Shown here one piece after another: positions 1 through 8,814 of a DNA stretch of 40,130 bases. The translations under genes and the position numbers were made by a program. The DNA comes from an uncultured Eggerthellaceae bacterium (GTDB lineage Bacteria; Actinomycetota; Coriobacteriia; Coriobacteriales; Eggerthellaceae): positions 1 to 40,130 of the forward strand of contig CAKUFS010000022.1 in the NCBI GenBank assembly GCA_934648845.1, in the 5' to 3' direction. Numbering within the stretch: the stretch's first letter is position 1; every line of letters begins with the position of its first letter. The notes below the pieces were generated by a model. It ran no database searches. It worked only from the letters and a program-made list of their open reading frames with translations, and was not told the origin of the DNA.

Positions 1-42
1 GCGGCGAGCCGCATCGTCTGAGTGTTTCGGATGCATGAAAGT

Positions 43-83
43 GGGGCTGTATCGAAATCACTTTTGATACAGCCCCTTCTTTC
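43..83. terminator. Hairpin terminator at the left edge
   Basis: The arms GGGGCTGTATC (43-53) and GATACAGCCCC (66-76) form a perfect 11-bp stem. The plus-strand tail is TTCTTTC and the minus-strand tail reads ACTTTC, so it could end a plus-strand gene left of the window and also the minus-strand cstA transcript. Confidence 0.7.
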
Positions 84-117
84 GTGCTATCAAACGAGCA
101 ACTGCTAGCGAGTGTCG

Positions 118-253
118 GCACCTTCGCCGCGCTAAACGCTCGTTGCAAGCTTGTAAGCATTTTGCGACTGAACGCCTGTAAGCGCCTTCGCACATGCGTC
201 AAGCGCCCGCCAGCGGACGCTCGCCAGAGCACCCACCAGCACCTTCGCCGCGC
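118..253. repeat. Short direct repeat in the gene-free left end
   Basis: The 15-mer GCACCTTCGCCGCGC occurs at 118-132 and again at 239-253, in the gene-free stretch between the edge terminator and the cstA stop codon. I see no gene here. The repeat may be chance in GC-rich DNA or a remnant of an intergenic element. Confidence 0.35.
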
Positions 254-263
254 ACCCGAGCTA

Positions 264-2009
264 CTACTTCTGCGCTTTCGCTGTGCTTGCAATGTGCTTG
301 ATGGCTTTAACGGCAAGCACGATGGCCAGGACAAACAGCAAAATAGCCAGCAACAGCTGAACAACGGGGGCAAGTGCTGCGCCCGAAGTCATGATGGCGC
401 TCACCTTCGCCTGAGCGGTAAGAGCCAGCGATGTAAGCGTAACAATAAGCATGAACACCATGGGGATGTAGAACATCTTGTTGTTGCGCCCGATGTTGCC
501 CAAGAAAGAGCAAACGGCCAGCAGTGCCAAGGCGGCAAGCAGCTGATTCGCAGCACCGAACAGCGGCCAGATAATGGCATAGCCGCCCATGCCCAGACCA
601 ATGCCTGCGACAACGGTGATGATGGTTGCCACGTAGGGATTGGTCAGCACTTTACGCCAGCCGGTCTCGTTGTCAACGCTGGATTCATCGTCGTCGGTGG
701 TGAACATTTCCTGGAACATCATGCGGCCAATACGGGTTGCCGTGTCCAAAGAAGTCAAGCAGAAAGCGGAAACCGCCAAAATAAGCAGGGAATATGCAAT
801 CGAGCCTGCATGGCCTCCTATACCTTCCAAACCGGGGATAACGCCGATCATGCCCGAAAGACCGCTTGCGAAAATCTGCGTAGGCGTGGCGTAGGTGCCG
901 CTTACCGCACCTTGCCACACGTAGGCTACGGCGCACAGCGAGATAACGGCCAGCAGACATTCCAAAAGCATACCGCCGTAAGCGATAGGCTGCGCCTGCG
1001 ACTCTTTATCCAGCTGCTTGGACGTGGTGCCCGAAGAAACCAAAGAATGGAAGCCGGAAATCGCACCGCATGCAATGGTCACGAATAGAGCAGGGAACAG
1101 CAAACCGCGGCCGCCAAACACTTTAGCATCGGGGTAGAGCGTGGTGGTGTCGAACGCGGTGAAAGCGGGGACTTCCGCAAAAGACGTGTTGCCGAAAATG
1201 GTAGCGCCAATAATGCCGATGATCGCCAGCACAATCATGCCGTACAACAGGTAGCTGGACAAATAGTCACGCGGCTGCAGAAGAATCCATACCGGAGCTA
1301 CCGAAGCAATCAAAATGTAAATGCCCACCACAATCATCCAGGTGGTCTGGTCGATGCCGCCCAGGAACGGGAAGTTGTAGCCCACGGCAACAATAACGGC
1401 AATAACAACAATCGCACCCAGAATCATAACGGGACCGGGCACATTGCGGCTGCGTGTCGCAATGCCCCAAACAACGGCAACGGCAATGAACAAAACGGAA
1501 ATGGTAGCCGTGCGCGCGTTGGCGATATTCGTGCCGTCGGGATCGGCAAACGTGCCTGCCACGATTGAGGCAAAAGCGGCAACAACCAGCACCAACGTCA
1601 AAAACGAGAACACGCAGAACAGTTTTTTCGCGGATTCGTCGATATTAGCCGCAACAACGGCAGCCAACGTTTGACCCTTGTGACGCAGCGAGGCAAACAG
1701 TGCGCCAAAGTCGTGCATGGCGCCAATGAAAATGCCGCCGATAAGAACCCACAGCAAAACAGGAACCCAGCCAAAAATTGCAGCCTGAATAGGGCCATTG
1801 ATGGGGCCAGCTCCGGCAATGGAAGAAAAGTGGTGGCCGATAACAACGTAGGGCTGCGCCGGAACGTAATCAACGCCGTCTTCCAGAGCGTGGGCAGGGG
1901 TTTCAATGGAGTTGTCGATACCCCATTGTTTGGACAGCCATCCGCCATAGCAGATATAGCCTATGATCAGAATAACTGCCGCGATGACCAGCATAATCAA
2001 AGCATTCAT
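264..2009 (-). CDS. cstA: Carbon starvation protein CstA family transporter
   Basis: This 581-residue multi-pass membrane protein is of the short CstA form (E. coli CstA is about 700 residues). The family includes peptide and pyruvate uptake systems; the substrate here cannot be read from sequence. The family hallmark HHFSSIAGAGPINGPI lies at residues 59-74, and most of the chain is hydrophobic helices separated by short polar loops. The ATG is preceded by a strong AGAAGGAGG site about 9 nt upstream. The gene starts only 7 nt after the stop of the unknown gene 2017-2643, so the two are almost certainly one transcript. Transcription probably ends at the hairpin 43-76. Confidence 0.93.
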   Translation of the reverse strand: MNALIMLVIAAVILIIGYICYGGWLSKQWGIDNSIETPAHALEDGVDYVPAQPYVVIGHHFSSIAGAGPINGPIQAAIFGWVPVLLWVLIGGIFIGAMHDFGALFASLRHKGQTLAAVVAANIDESAKKLFCVFSFLTLVLVVAAFASIVAGTFADPDGTNIANARTATISVLFIAVAVVWGIATRSRNVPGPVMILGAIVVIAVIVAVGYNFPFLGGIDQTTWMIVVGIYILIASVAPVWILLQPRDYLSSYLLYGMIVLAIIGIIGATIFGNTSFAEVPAFTAFDTTTLYPDAKVFGGRGLLFPALFVTIACGAISGFHSLVSSGTTSKQLDKESQAQPIAYGGMLLECLLAVISLCAVAYVWQGAVSGTYATPTQIFASGLSGMIGVIPGLEGIGGHAGSIAYSLLILAVSAFCLTSLDTATRIGRMMFQEMFTTDDDESSVDNETGWRKVLTNPYVATIITVVAGIGLGMGGYAIIWPLFGAANQLLAALALLAVCSFLGNIGRNNKMFYIPMVFMLIVTLTSLALTAQAKVSAIMTSGAALAPVVQLLLAILLFVLAIVLAVKAIKHIASTAKAQK

Positions 2010-2016
2010 GAACTAA

Positions 2017-2643
2017 TTACCTCCTTCTGAACAAACCTTTCTTGCTGCTTTTAATGCCGGCATTCGCTTCAAGCGCTGCCCGCATTTCTTTTCCTGCAGC
2101 ATTAGTGAGAACGCACTGCGACGAAAGGTCCACCGCAGCCAGGCGCAAGTCCGCCCAGCCACGCAATCCAAAGCTGAACTCCTTATGGAAACGGGCTTTG
2201 CGAATTGCCTTTTTCGCATCGTCGGTCACCGAATCGGCCACAATGACAAGCGAGATATAGCTGCTCATATGGTCGGGAACAGGGTCAACTTTCTTCAGCG
2301 CTTGAGTGGTCATGAATTCAATCCACTCAGCCACATCTGTTGCGGAAAGCGTTTCGGTTGTCTGAAAGAAGAGATATTCGTGAGCATCCACTTCCCAAAG
2401 TTTCGCTCGCTTGGTTAGAACGTACTTCTCTCCATGCGAGTGAAACTCTGCAAAAGCAGGAAAGGTACGGTTGGCATATTCGTAATCAGGGAAAACGTTG
2501 AACCAACCTTCATGTGCCAAAATGAGTTTTTTAAGCACGGTCGCGCGATTGTCATCGCGGGTTGTTGAATCGCAATTGTCGCTGGTCGCTGAACTGTTTG
2601 CGCTTGTACTTTGACTGCCTTCTGAGTCACTTTCACCAGACAC
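2017..2643 (-). CDS. Conserved-looking unknown protein co-transcribed with cstA
   Basis: I do not recognise this 208-residue protein. The first 30 or so residues are rich in Ser, Asp and Thr and look disordered. The rest is a mixed alpha/beta domain with several aromatic residues (EGWFNVFPDYEYAN near the start), and the C-terminus is basic (KKGLFRRR). There is no signal peptide or membrane segment, so it is probably cytoplasmic. The frame is open further upstream, but I choose the GTG at 2643: it has a perfect AAAGGAGG site 7 nt upstream, whereas the upstream ATG at 2661 lies on that site itself. The position directly before cstA suggests a role linked to that transporter. Confidence 0.7.
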   Translation of the reverse strand: MSGESDSEGSQSTSANSSATSDNCDSTTRDDNRATVLKKLILAHEGWFNVFPDYEYANRTFPAFAEFHSHGEKYVLTKRAKLWEVDAHEYLFFQTTETLSATDVAEWIEFMTTQALKKVDPVPDHMSSYISLVIVADSVTDDAKKAIRKARFHKEFSFGLRGWADLRLAAVDLSSQCVLTNAAGKEMRAALEANAGIKSSKKGLFRRR

Positions 2644-2884
2644 CGGCGCACCTCCTTTCATCGCAAGTGGTGTTTTTTTAGCACAATACCTACCCACGGG
2701 CTATGAAAATTGGGTAAAAAGTGACGTGAACGGGTGCAAAAGGTAGGAATTTTTATGATTTACCTGGTGTGGTAACGCAAAGCTGTGAGATTTTTTCGCT
2801 ACTACCACGCCAATGCGGTAAACTGGGAAGTTACGAATTACGATACATTGACGAATCCGAATCATCAATCGCAAAGAGGGTGTT

Positions 2885-4195
2885 ATGGCTATTCAGGCCC
2901 CGGAAGGCACAAAAGATCTGCTTCCCGATGAAGAGCTGTTCTGGCTGGATTTCCAGCAGTGCGCGCGGGAAGTATTCGGCACATATGGGTACCTGCCCAT
3001 TGAAGTGCCAACCATTGAGCAAACTGAGCTGTTCGTGCGCGGCATTGGCGAAGCGACCGACGTTGTTTCCAAAGAGATGTTTGCCACGTTTTCGGGCGAG
3101 AATTTGAAGAAGCTGCTGGACGGGCAGTCGCTGAAGAGCAAAAGCCGCTTGTCGCTGCGTCCCGAAGGTACGGCAGGCGTAGTGCGCGCCGTGGTGCAGC
3201 ACGATTTAGTGCCGCAGGGTGCGGCTCCCGTGAAGTTGATGTACGCGGGGCCCATGTTTCGCGCCGAGCGCCCGCAAAAGGGCCGCTTGCGCCAGTTTCA
3301 CCAGGTAGGCGTTGAGTGCTTGGGCGCCGAAGAGCCCACCATCGATGCCGAAGCCATTATCATGCTCATGCGTTTCTACGAAAAAGTGGGCATTCCCGCG
3401 GATAAAATGACGCTGCTGATCAACTCCATGGGCTGCGAGAAGTGCCGTCCGGCGTATCGCGATGCCGTGCGCGCCTACATGGACGAGCATGCCGACGAGT
3501 TGTGCGAAACCTGCAACACGCGCAAGGAAATCAATCCACTGCGTGCTTTCGACTGCAAAAACGCAGGTTGCGCACACGTAATGGAGGCGGCGCCGAAGAT
3601 TTCCGATCATCTGTGCCCCGATTGCAAAGCTCACTACGACCAGGTGAAAGCGTACCTAGAAACTGCGGGCGTGGCGTACAAAGAAGATGCAAAGCTCGTA
3701 CGCGGTCTGGACTATTACACGCGTACCGTGTTTGAAGTGCAAGTTGACGACGGTCTGGGTTCGCAAAACGCCATTGGCGGCGGCGGACGCTACGACAAGC
3801 TGGCCGAAGAAGTGGGCGGAAGGCCCACGCCAGGCTTGGGCTTTGCGTTGGGTTACGAGCGCTGCGTTTTGGCGCTTGAGGCTGCAGGCAAGGAATTCCC
3901 GAAGGCCGCGCGTTGCGACGTATTCATTGCATGCGTTGACGAAAGCGTGCGCTTGGCGGCATTCCGCCTGATGCAGGCGTGCCGCGATGCGGGCGTGGTG
4001 GCAGAAATGGATTATCAGGGACGCAGCTTGAAGAGCCAGTTCAAGCTTGCCGACAAAACAGGCGCGCGCATCATTGCTGTTTTGGGCCCCGATGAGCTGG
4101 GGCAGGGCCAGGTGAAGTTGCGTAATATGGCAACTCACGAAGAAAAGCTGGTCAAATTGGAAGATGCAGTTTCAACTTGCGTGGCAAGCGAGTAA
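2885..4195 (+). CDS. hisS: Histidine--tRNA ligase
   Basis: This 436-residue class II aminoacyl-tRNA synthetase charges tRNA-His with histidine. Motif 2 is at about residues 118-143 (AGPMFRAERPQKGRLRQFHQ). The histidine-binding segment LVRGLDYYTRTVFEV is near residue 272, and motif 3 GLGFALGYER is near 318. The insertion domain carries CxxC pairs (CEKC, CETC, CPDC), as in the zinc-binding type of HisRS. The C-terminal anticodon-binding domain is complete. The gene lies 211 bp upstream of aspS, a common pairing. I looked for a T-box leader in the 186 bp before the gene and saw none. Confidence 0.97.
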   Translation: MAIQAPEGTKDLLPDEELFWLDFQQCAREVFGTYGYLPIEVPTIEQTELFVRGIGEATDVVSKEMFATFSGENLKKLLDGQSLKSKSRLSLRPEGTAGVVRAVVQHDLVPQGAAPVKLMYAGPMFRAERPQKGRLRQFHQVGVECLGAEEPTIDAEAIIMLMRFYEKVGIPADKMTLLINSMGCEKCRPAYRDAVRAYMDEHADELCETCNTRKEINPLRAFDCKNAGCAHVMEAAPKISDHLCPDCKAHYDQVKAYLETAGVAYKEDAKLVRGLDYYTRTVFEVQVDDGLGSQNAIGGGGRYDKLAEEVGGRPTPGLGFALGYERCVLALEAAGKEFPKAARCDVFIACVDESVRLAAFRLMQACRDAGVVAEMDYQGRSLKSQFKLADKTGARIIAVLGPDELGQGQVKLRNMATHEEKLVKLEDAVSTCVASE

Positions 4196-4406
4196 AATAA
4201 ACGTTTGCCTTCGTTGATGGTTTGCGGTTGTGGTTGCGGCTGGGCTTGCCGTTTGCTCGTGGCTGAACGCGGGACCGGACGAGTGGTCGCGCACGCGGCC
4301 AAGGTGCGCAAGATGCGCAAGATGAAGGCGTTTTCCGCGGAGCGAATCCGCAAAAGTGTTGAATAAAGGGGCTTTCGAGCCGCTTCGCAGTTATAAAGGA
4401 GCAGGA

Positions 4407-6194
4407 ATGACCGATTTCAAAAATGAGTACTGCATGCACACCGCCACTTGTGGCGAGCTGCGCAAAGAAGACATTGGGCGCGAGGTTGTGCTGACTGGTT
4501 GGGCGTGGCATACGCGCGACCACGGCGGCATTATCTTCTGCGACCTGCGCGATCGTGATGGCTACACCCAGGTCATCATTGACCCCGATTGCGTAACCGC
4601 CGATGAGTTCGCTATCGCCGAGCATTTGAGCCGTGAAGACGTCCTGAAAATCACGGGCAAGGTACGTGCTCGTGGCGAAGAGGCCGTGAACCCGAACATG
4701 CTTACGGGCGAGATTGAAGTGCTTGCTTCGTCCATCGTGATGCTGAACAAGTCCGTTACGCCGCCGTTTGAAATCGAAGACGGCATTGCCGTTGCCGAAG
4801 AAACGCGCATGAAGTGGCGTTATATGGACCTGCGTCGTCCCGAGATGTACGCCGCCATCAAGCTGCGTCACGTTGTGGCTCAGGCCATGCGCAAGGCACT
4901 CAACGAGCGCGACTTCATTGAAGTTGAAACGCCTATCCTGGCAAACAGCACGCCCGAAGGCGCACGTGACTACATTGTGCCTAGCCGTCCGAACCCCGGC
5001 AAGTTCTACGCGCTGCCGCAAAGCCCGCAGCAGTTCAAGCAGATGCTTATGGTTGCCGGCGTTGAGCGCTATTATCAGATTGCTCGCTGCTTCCGCGATG
5101 AGGACCTGCGCGCCGACCGTCAGCCTGAGTTTACCCAGGTGGACATTGAGATGTCGTTCGTCGAAGGTGAAGACGTCATTGATATGATGGAAGACGTGAT
5201 GAAGGAAGTGCTGGCTGCTGCTGGCGTTGAGCACGAGTTCCCGCTGCAGCGTATGCAGTGGTCCGAGGCAATGGACCGCTTCGGCTGCGATCGCCCCGAC
5301 ATCCGCTTTGGCATGGAGCTGGTGAACCTGACCGACATCGTGCGCGGTTGCGGCTTCGGCGTTTTTGCCAAGACTGTTGAGGCAGGCGGCATTGTGAAGG
5401 CTATCAACTGCAAGGGCGCGGGCAACTGGAGCCGTGGCGAGATTGAGAAACTTGCCGAAGTTGCTGCTGCAAATGGCGCTGCTGGCATGGCGTGGATTGC
5501 GTTCACCGATACCGATACCGAGATGAAGGGCAAGAGCCCCATTATCAAGTTCTTGGGCGATGAAGTATACGGCCAGATCAAGCAGTCAATGGATGCTCAG
5601 CCGGGCGACTTGCTGCTGTTTGCCGCCGATAAGCCTGCTACGGTTGCCGCCGTGCTTTCCGCGCTGCGCTTGACCATGGCTGACCGCCTGGGCGTTGAGC
5701 GCAACGGCCATGCGTTGCTGTGGGTGGTGAACTTCCCCATGTTCAAGTACGACGAAGAAGAGAAGAAGTACGCTGCCGAGCATCATCCTTTCACGCATGT
5801 GCTTGAAGAAGATCTGGACAAGATTGAGACCGACCCGCTGGCCTGCGGTTCTTATAGCTACGACATTGTTATGGACGGCTACGAGCTGGGCGGCGGTTCG
5901 ATTCGTATCCACAACGCCGAAGAGCAGAAGCGCGTTTTGCGTCGCTGCGGTGTGTCCGAGGAAGACTTGGATATCAAGTTCGGCCACTTGATTCACGCGC
6001 TTGAGCTGGGCGCTCCGCCTCACGGTGGCATTGCCTTGGGTCTGGACCGTTTGGTCATGCTGCTTGCGGGCAAGAGCTCCATTCGCGACGTTATTGCCTT
6101 CCCCAAGACGTCCAGCGCATCGGATCTGATGACGGGTGCACCGAACCAGGTGACCACACGTCAGCTGAAAGAAGTGAATCTTTCTATTCTGTAG
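4407..6194 (+). CDS. aspS: Aspartate--tRNA ligase
   Basis: This 595-residue bacterial-type AspRS has the normal length (E. coli 590). It has an N-terminal OB-fold anticodon-binding domain, a class II core with motif 2 FRDEDLRADRQPEFTQ near residue 229, a GAD insertion domain at about 280-420, and motif 3 GAPPHGGIALGLDRL near 536. The frame is open 51 nt further upstream, but the ATG at 4407 has an AAGGAG site 4 nt upstream and begins MTDFKNEY, fitting the family. Whether it also charges tRNA-Asn cannot be judged without knowing if the genome has asnS or gatCAB. Confidence 0.97.
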   Translation: MTDFKNEYCMHTATCGELRKEDIGREVVLTGWAWHTRDHGGIIFCDLRDRDGYTQVIIDPDCVTADEFAIAEHLSREDVLKITGKVRARGEEAVNPNMLTGEIEVLASSIVMLNKSVTPPFEIEDGIAVAEETRMKWRYMDLRRPEMYAAIKLRHVVAQAMRKALNERDFIEVETPILANSTPEGARDYIVPSRPNPGKFYALPQSPQQFKQMLMVAGVERYYQIARCFRDEDLRADRQPEFTQVDIEMSFVEGEDVIDMMEDVMKEVLAAAGVEHEFPLQRMQWSEAMDRFGCDRPDIRFGMELVNLTDIVRGCGFGVFAKTVEAGGIVKAINCKGAGNWSRGEIEKLAEVAAANGAAGMAWIAFTDTDTEMKGKSPIIKFLGDEVYGQIKQSMDAQPGDLLLFAADKPATVAAVLSALRLTMADRLGVERNGHALLWVVNFPMFKYDEEEKKYAAEHHPFTHVLEEDLDKIETDPLACGSYSYDIVMDGYELGGGSIRIHNAEEQKRVLRRCGVSEEDLDIKFGHLIHALELGAPPHGGIALGLDRLVMLLAGKSSIRDVIAFPKTSSASDLMTGAPNQVTTRQLKEVNLSIL

Positions 6195-6207
6195 CAATAA
6201 ACTTTGC

Positions 6208-6337
6208 TATGATTTGCACCGAGTTGCGCGTAAGTGCTCGCGGCAATAGGGAACATGAACGAAACACAGATGCAGTACGAAGGCGCTGCGAAAGTGAAAC
6301 AGACAAAAGCCCGTGGTTGCGACTGCGGGCTTTTTTA
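6208..6337 (+). ncRNA. Candidate small RNA between aspS and the zinc-ribbon gene
   Basis: An extended -10 element TGCTATGAT is at 6205-6213, just after the aspS stop, and a strong intrinsic terminator ends at 6336. The roughly 115 nt between them has no credible reading frame and can fold: CGAG..GCGC-GUAA-GUGC..CUCG gives a GNRA-type tetraloop hairpin at about 6225-6246, followed by a GCAG/CUGC stem. The -35 region is not convincing. It could equally be only the 3' untranslated end of aspS. Confidence 0.3.
6305..6337 (+). terminator. Intrinsic terminator after aspS
   Basis: The arms AAAGCCCG (6306-6313) and CGGGC plus following T residues (6326-6333) are followed by six T. The hairpin ends transcription of aspS, or of the small RNA candidate, before the next gene at 6406. 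Confidence 0.85.
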
Positions 6338-6405
6338 TCGAGTGGATTGAGTACGGGTGGAATCGGGCGATGCGCCAGATTTTGCTAGATAAGGAGAACG
6401 AACCG

Positions 6406-7338
6406 ATGAGCAGCGAACATATGGAGTGCTCGAAGTGTGGCGGCACGATGGTCTTGGACGAAGACCACATTATGTTGGTTTGCCCGTACTGCGGAAACAG
6501 GGAAGCGCTTGATCCAATGACTGCTTCGCGCTTGGAATCCAAGGAGGAAGCGGCGGCGCAAAAAGCAGCCGAAGCCGCCTTGAAGCGCAAGCAGAACGCT
6601 CGAAATAAGGCTGTTGGTCAGGCTATGGGTCGCGCCAAAAAGATTGTTTGCGGCATTGTTGCCGCGTTTATGCTGCTTACCGTTATCGGCTGCATTGCAA
6701 ACATGGTTGAAGATAAAAGCTGGGAGGCTGAGCAGCAGCAGCGCCTGAACTCCACTTACACGTGGCCGGAATCGGGGCTTGCCACTATGCTTCCGAAGCC
6801 TGACCAGGAAAAAGGCTATATCTACAGCGCAACATCGTTCTTCGAAATCGATATTCCCTGCGAAGCCAGCAGCGAATGGACAGATTATGCGGCACGTTTG
6901 AAGAAGGCGGGTTTCGATGTCGATGCAACAACGTCGTCATCGGGCTATACTGCGTACAACAAAGATGGCTATCGCGTTTCTGTTTATTATTACCAGTACA
7001 GTACGCCCGCGTATATGGAAGTTCATATCGATGAACCCCTGGTGCCCGTAGCGATTTCGTGGCCTAAGGTGGGCGTTGGCGCGTTGCTGCCCGAGCCGCC
7101 ATCGCTGATGGGCACCATTCAAAGCGATCGAGAAAACTCGTTTACGGTTGTTATTGCGCAGATGCCTCGTGCTGATTTTGATGCGTATTGCGCCGAATGC
7201 ATTGCCGCCGGGTTCAACAAAGATTACAACCGTCAGGACACAACGTTCTATGGGTACGACAGTGATGGTAACCATCTGAGCTTGGAATACGCTGGTTACA
7301 ACACGGTGAACATTCGGGTGTACGCCAAATCAAAATAG
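6406..7338 (+). CDS. Zinc-ribbon, single-pass membrane protein with two DUF6591-like repeats
   Basis: The 310-residue protein starts with a zinc ribbon (CSKCGG at about residues 8-13, CPYCGN at 27-32), followed by a charged Ala/Glu/Lys helix. One membrane segment lies at about 78-100 (IVCGIVAAFMLLTVIGC). The outside part has two tandem copies of the same roughly 90-residue module. The first begins WPESGLATMLPKP and the second WPKVGVGALLPEP, and each carries a GF..D...Y pattern, as in DUF6591 proteins. The function is unknown; the layout suggests a cytoplasmic metal-binding head and two extracellular domains. The ATG at 6406 is chosen for its AAGGAG site at 6391. The gene is followed by the first copy of the 31-nt inverted repeat. 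Confidence 0.75.
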   Translation: MSSEHMECSKCGGTMVLDEDHIMLVCPYCGNREALDPMTASRLESKEEAAAQKAAEAALKRKQNARNKAVGQAMGRAKKIVCGIVAAFMLLTVIGCIANMVEDKSWEAEQQQRLNSTYTWPESGLATMLPKPDQEKGYIYSATSFFEIDIPCEASSEWTDYAARLKKAGFDVDATTSSSGYTAYNKDGYRVSVYYYQYSTPAYMEVHIDEPLVPVAISWPKVGVGALLPEPPSLMGTIQSDRENSFTVVIAQMPRADFDAYCAECIAAGFNKDYNRQDTTFYGYDSDGNHLSLEYAGYNTVNIRVYAKSK

Positions 7339-7357
7339 TTCCCGCCAGCACCCCCGC

Positions 7358-7388
7358 TGTTGACAAATTACCCCACCTTTTGTCAACA
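7358..7388. repeat. 31-nt inverted repeat, copy 1
   Basis: The arms TGTTGACAAA and TTTGTCAACA are separated by a TTACCCCACCT core. The same 31 nt recur exactly at 18084-18114 and 32208-32238. Here the repeat lies 20 bp after the zinc-ribbon gene, and CCCCC/GGGGG runs on either side lengthen the dyad. It has no T tract, so it is not an ordinary intrinsic terminator. Confidence 0.85.
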
Positions 7389-7416
7389 AATGGGGGTCTG
7401 AGCTGCGCCTCTTTGT

Positions 7417-8640
7417 TTATTTCACACCTTTTAACGGTGCGTTTGACCGCAGCAGCGCAAACCAGCCTAAGCCAGCTATAATCATGGAGGCCACGATAAT
7501 CACGCCCACGCCTTCCACGTAATTTGCCCAAGGCAGCACTGCGATAACCATTCCCAGGCTTCCAACGGCGGTATGCAGGAAGTTGATAAGCGATGAAGCA
7601 GCTCCGGTGTCATCGTCTTGCTGCGAAAGCAGGATGTTCGTGCTATAGGGGCGCGCGCATGCTTGCATTACGGCAAATAGTAGGAACGTCACGCAAAACA
7701 GTGTTGGGGAGATCTGTCCCACGCAAAGCATGGCCACGCCGCTTAAGCCGGCAATCGTCAAGATGATGCTCGTGAATCGGCGTGCGTTCATGAACTTTTG
7801 AGCCACGAGCCAGATAAATGGGCCTACCGCGGTAAGAAGCGCCGCGATAGCGAAATATATGCTGTAGCCCATTTCATCCAACCCGAAAAAGTCGATATAG
7901 ACGTAAGATGCCACGGCGATATACGCCATAAACGGCAAGTTGAACATGCCTATGATCAGCAGAAACGAAATAAATCCCTTGTTTTTTGCCACCACGCCCA
8001 AATTGCAAAGACTGCCCAACACACTGCCTTGGTAGCGTGCATCTTTCGGGAGTGTTTCCTTGAACAGGACGGTAAGCACCAAGCAGACAACGCCCACTAC
8101 GGCAAGAACCCAAAACGTTATGCGCCAGTTGGCAATGCGCACGATAAACGCGCCTACAACCGGAGCCAAAACCGGCCCTATTACGAACATGACCTGCACA
8201 ACGGATAGCACGGCCTCGCGCCGCTCGGCACAAAATGCGTCTTTCACCACTGCTGTGGATACCGAGCTCACTGCGCCTGCGCCAAGCGCTTCCACCACGC
8301 GGAATGCGATAAGTGCCCAAATCGATGTTGCCATTGCACATAATGCGCTGCCCACCGTATACACTGCCATTCCTCCGATAAGGATCGGACGGCGCCCGTG
8401 TTTATCCGAGATAGGTCCAAATATGAGAAGGCCTATGGAGAAGAACAGGTAGTATCCCACCAGCGTTAAGTTCACGGTGGAGGCATTTGTGTTGAAGTGG
8501 TCAGTCATGTGCGGCACCGCCGGCGTGTACATATCCAGCGATAACGGTGTAATCAGGCTCGCAACAACCAGCAGCGTTAGCAGGCCGAATATGCCCAAGC
8601 GCGGTTGCGGTGCGATAAGCCAGCTATTCAATTTCTTCAT
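7417..8640 (-). CDS. Bcr/CflA-type MFS drug-resistance exporter
   Basis: This 407-residue, 12-helix major facilitator of the DHA1 Bcr/CflA group is predicted to export drugs or small molecules with proton antiport. The family pattern is clear: PLSLDMYTPAVPHM in helix 1, GPISDKHGRRPILIGG in the loop 2-3 motif A, and FRVVEALGAGAVSSVSTAVV in helix 4. I choose the ATG at 8640 because a GGGAG lies just upstream; a TTG at 8682 would add 14 residues without a better site. The gene is flanked by related inverted repeats (8760-8797 and 7358-7388) and stands alone between oppositely oriented and unrelated genes, which fits an acquired gene. The substrate is unknown. Confidence 0.9.
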   Translation of the reverse strand: MKKLNSWLIAPQPRLGIFGLLTLLVVASLITPLSLDMYTPAVPHMTDHFNTNASTVNLTLVGYYLFFSIGLLIFGPISDKHGRRPILIGGMAVYTVGSALCAMATSIWALIAFRVVEALGAGAVSSVSTAVVKDAFCAERREAVLSVVQVMFVIGPVLAPVVGAFIVRIANWRITFWVLAVVGVVCLVLTVLFKETLPKDARYQGSVLGSLCNLGVVAKNKGFISFLLIIGMFNLPFMAYIAVASYVYIDFFGLDEMGYSIYFAIAALLTAVGPFIWLVAQKFMNARRFTSIILTIAGLSGVAMLCVGQISPTLFCVTFLLFAVMQACARPYSTNILLSQQDDDTGAASSLINFLHTAVGSLGMVIAVLPWANYVEGVGVIIVASMIIAGLGWFALLRSNAPLKGVK

Positions 8641-8759
8641 GAAACTCCCGAAGCTCCAAAGCGACCCAATGAGGGATTGCAAGAATAACTAAAAGAGCGC
8701 AATAGGCTTTTAGCTGTGCGCCATTTAGAATATTAAGCATTTTATCCATGAGCCTGCAA

Positions 8760-8797
8760 CTAAATGTTGACAATCACTGTCTTTTGTTAACATTTAG
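8760..8797. promoter_or_regulatory. Dyad upstream of the Bcr-type exporter
   Basis: The arms CTAAATGTTGAC (8760-8771) and GTTAACATTTAG (8786-8797) match in 11 of 12 positions. Inside is TGTTGACA...TTTTGTTAACA, which resembles the 31-nt repeat at 7358. It could be an operator for the exporter or a diverged copy of the repeat. The gene-free stretch 8641-8999 contains this dyad and the slyD terminator, and no gene that I can see. Confidence 0.5.
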
Positions 8798-8814
8798 CGT
8801 TACTGCTTCAGGCA

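Noticed and set aside
2698..2884. T-box leader before hisS (also considered for aspS and proS)
   Set aside because: No T-box core sequence or terminator/antiterminator pair is seen; the spaces are short or simple.
6220..6300. Cobalamin riboswitch-like string AATAGGGAAC after aspS
   Set aside because: The rest of the conserved core and the B12-box are absent, and the next gene has no link to cobalamin.
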